Shown piece by piece: positions 61,901 to 64,000 of a stretch of 64,000 nt of DNA. The DNA is from Triangularia verruculosa (taxonomy: Eukaryota > Ascomycota > Sordariomycetes > Sordariales > Podosporaceae): positions 62,001-126,000 of the forward strand of contig MU863946.1 in NCBI GenBank assembly GCA_033296885.1, in the 5' to 3' direction. How positions within the stretch are numbered: the first letter of the stretch is position 1; every line of letters begins with the position of its first letter. The translations under genes were made by a program, and so were the position numbers. The notes below the pieces were generated by a model. The model did no database searches and was not told the origin of the DNA. It saw only the letters and a list, made by a program, of their open reading frames with translations.

Positions 61901-63112
61901 TCAAAACAGTACCCAAGGTCTCGCCCTCCACCCAACGATCGACATCTTCGCAGCCGCAAATACCGCCGCCGAAGCAAGATACGCCACTCCAGTCAGAATA
62001 ATCAAGCCATCGTAACTCCCTCGACGCCCCAGCACCAGCTTCCCGGCAATAGGAATAGCAATCAACACCCCCAAGCTCACGACGGTATACACCGTCCCAT
62101 AGTACCTCCCATACTCCCTCGTCCCACACAGCTTCCCAACTGTAACCGGCACCAAACTAACACTGCTCCCGCTCGTGAACCCGAACAGCACCGCGAACCC
62201 GATCAACCCAGCCCTCCCCTCCTCCACCGGCAGCCAAACTGCAAAACAAGCAATGGCAGTCACCACCGAAAACATCACATTCGCATTATAGACCCCCATC
62301 ACATCCCCCAGCCACCCCCCCGCCACCCGTCCAAACGCTGAACTGGCATTCAGCACCGTCACGACATCAAAGGAAAACTCCTGGCTGAACCCCTTAGCCA
62401 AGGTATACCCCGAGAGATACGACAGCGGTATAAACCCAGCAAACTGCATGAGAAAAACCGCTGCCAGCGTCCACCCAAAGCCCTTCGTCCTAAAGATATG
62501 AACACTCGGGTTTACCTTTGCGTGTTTCGCCGGCGGCAGTCTCGCCCGAATCAAAAAGTTGGCACCAATCGTCACCCCGAGGCAGATCAACGCCAGCGCC
62601 CTCATCGTCCACGGCCAGCCCACCTTTACAAACAGTTCCTGGACAATGTAAGGGAACACCACTGCGCTGACGCTGCCCGCCGTCGAGGCTACACCGGTAG
62701 CCAGTCCCCGACGGGCCTTGAAGAAGTGTCCTATCGCGGCGATCGAAGGGGTGAACAACAGTGCGCTGCCTAGCCCACTGAAGACGGCAAACGCCACGAG
62801 CAAATGCCAGTACTGCGTCGAGATGCTCACAACGATCAGCGCGGCAAAGAGGCATATGCTGCCGCCCATGATGGGCCATCGCGGGCCGTATCGATCGAAC
62901 ACCGGGCCGACGTAGATGCCTAGTGTGAAACTGAGGACGGTATATAGAGAAATAATCCCGCCTACACTGCCGGGATCGTGGTCGACGAGGTGCCGGGCGG
63001 AAAGGTACGTATCAAACGTCGCCATGACGTTCATTAACCCCAGCGACGCGAACAGCGCGAGCCAGCTGCCAAAGACGACCAACCAAGCCCGGAAGCCGCC
63101 TTCGGGGTATGG

Positions 63113-63149
<37 letters not shown>

Positions 63150-63454
63150 TCGTTGCCATTGGAGTCCGGGGAGGATAATGGTGAGTCTGGGTGTGATGTT
63201 GATGCTGGATCGGAGACATCAGAGCGGGTGCTGATCTGCCGTTTGTTTTTGAGTAATGGGCGGGTGCTGTTGCCCGCGGATGTGGTTGTTGATTTGACGT
63301 CGGATTTCCCGTCGGACTCATCTACCACCGAGCCGCCCGCAGATATTGGTGGTATCGTTGTTGATGGACCGGCGGCCGGACGCTTGGCGCCGCCGTCTTT
63401 TTGTAAGTCGGAGTGCGCCGACTCGGGTCGCCGACGGGAAACATGTCGAGACAT
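61901..63454 (-). CDS. MFS transporter, monocarboxylate-permease (MCT) type
   Basis: Twelve-pass major-facilitator permease of the fungal MCT-like family (riboflavin, monocarboxylate or efflux roles are known in relatives; substrate here unknown). It is intronless, 517 residues. The first about 115 residues are a hydrophilic cytosolic tail, Ser/Thr-rich and ending in ten consecutive Asp before EPYPEGGFRAWLVVFGSW, the typical opening of helix 1 in this family. The loop 2-3 motif appears as GPVFDRYGPRWPIMGG, and the loop 8-9 counterpart as GRVAGGWLGDVMGVYNANV. I chose the ATG at 63454 because the frame upstream, though open to 63601, has no ATG and no family similarity. The run of (TCG) units coding the Asp stretch is a microsatellite. 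The gene converges with the dehydrogenase gene. Confidence 0.88.
63114..63146 (+). repeat. (TCG)11 microsatellite coding for poly-Asp
   Basis: Eleven uninterrupted TCG units on the plus strand, coding GAC codons in the N-terminal tail of the MFS transporter. Uninterrupted runs are prone to length change. Confidence 0.9.
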
Positions 63455-64000
63455 TTTCCAGACAAAACCACAACGCGGTGGATGTCTTGGGTGTATGTGC
63501 GCGCTGTCTGACCCGTGACAAATGGGATTGTTTTTTTCACCAATTCTGCATTTGCACCGAGGTACTAGTGGAGAATCAAAGAAAAAGAGCCTCTGTAACA
63601 ATGCATGAGAAGGTTTGAGGAGGAAATGTTTCGAGTAATAAACTGTGTCAAGAGATGAGAGCAGACCAACCCCGTCAGCTGAGATGAGGGCCGAATCCAG
63701 ACCATCTCACACTCTTTAAAAGAAGAGTAGCCGTCGGCAAGCATGTTCGGCCATTGCCGCAGGCGGCTTACACGTTTCTAGGCTGGATGAGATGGGTTTG
63801 ACGAACAAGGGTCTCTCTCATCAAGCCTTTTCGGAGTTTCACCCAGTACAGACAGCATTCCAATGGTTAGTTGGGGCTATTCTGATATTGGTAAGGCCTA
63901 GACCGACAACGTGCAGTTCGTCACTGACTCCCCGGCTGCCCACCCCCCGCTTTTGGGATACCGAGGGACTGAAAATCTAAATGGCCCACTGTTCACAGGA
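63455..64000. other. upstream region of the MFS transporter
   Basis: No gene recognised to the window end. It would hold the promoter of the minus-strand transporter. Confidence 0.6.

Overview
The window is genomic DNA from a filamentous ascomycete fungus, most likely a sordariomycete close to Sordariales. Genes are single transcription units interrupted by short introns of about 50-140 nt, mostly with GT...AG ends and CTAAC/CTGAC-type branch sites. The gene content also fits: a Pls1-type tetraspanin, a FlbC-type conidiation zinc-finger factor, a malate synthase with a peroxisomal tail and a long disordered Gin4/Hsl1-type kinase. I found no rRNA, tRNA, transposon, CRISPR array or obvious AT-rich repeat-mutated block.

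Layout. 1-16.4 kb is gene-dense: smc5 (minus), a Gin4/Hsl1-like septin-associated kinase (plus), fumarase (plus) and malate synthase (plus). 16.4-31.9 kb is almost empty apart from one C2H2 transcription factor resembling FlbC, whose upstream gap is about 8 kb and downstream gap about 5.7 kb. A Ctr copper transporter (31.9-32.5 kb) and the MADS-box factor Mcm1 (36.2-37.1 kb, minus) follow, separated by 3.7 kb, and then a 5.2 kb gap leads to the Pls1-like tetraspanin (42.2-43.0 kb). From 44.5 kb the density rises again: a NIPA-type magnesium transporter (minus), V-ATPase subunit E (plus), a probable Nse6/SLF2-like Smc5/6 loader (minus), a Dnf1-type P4-ATPase lipid flippase (plus), an Msc7-type membrane aldehyde dehydrogenase (plus) and an MFS monocarboxylate-type transporter (minus).

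Functional links. Fumarase and glyoxysomal malate synthase lie in tandem and serve connected carbon pathways (TCA and glyoxylate cycles). Smc5 and the Nse6-like protein would belong to the same DNA-repair complex, and both have an ACGCGT (MluI cell-cycle box) element within about 170 bp of their start codons. The flippase carries a run of tandem heptapeptides in its cytosolic tail, each matching the published recognition motif of the yeast flippase kinase Fpk1. A Gin4-type kinase, which in yeast acts upstream of Fpk1, is also in the window, although physical proximity may be coincidental. Most functional names rest on motif and family recognition by eye; exon boundaries were derived by frame and splice-site reasoning and have not been tested against transcripts.
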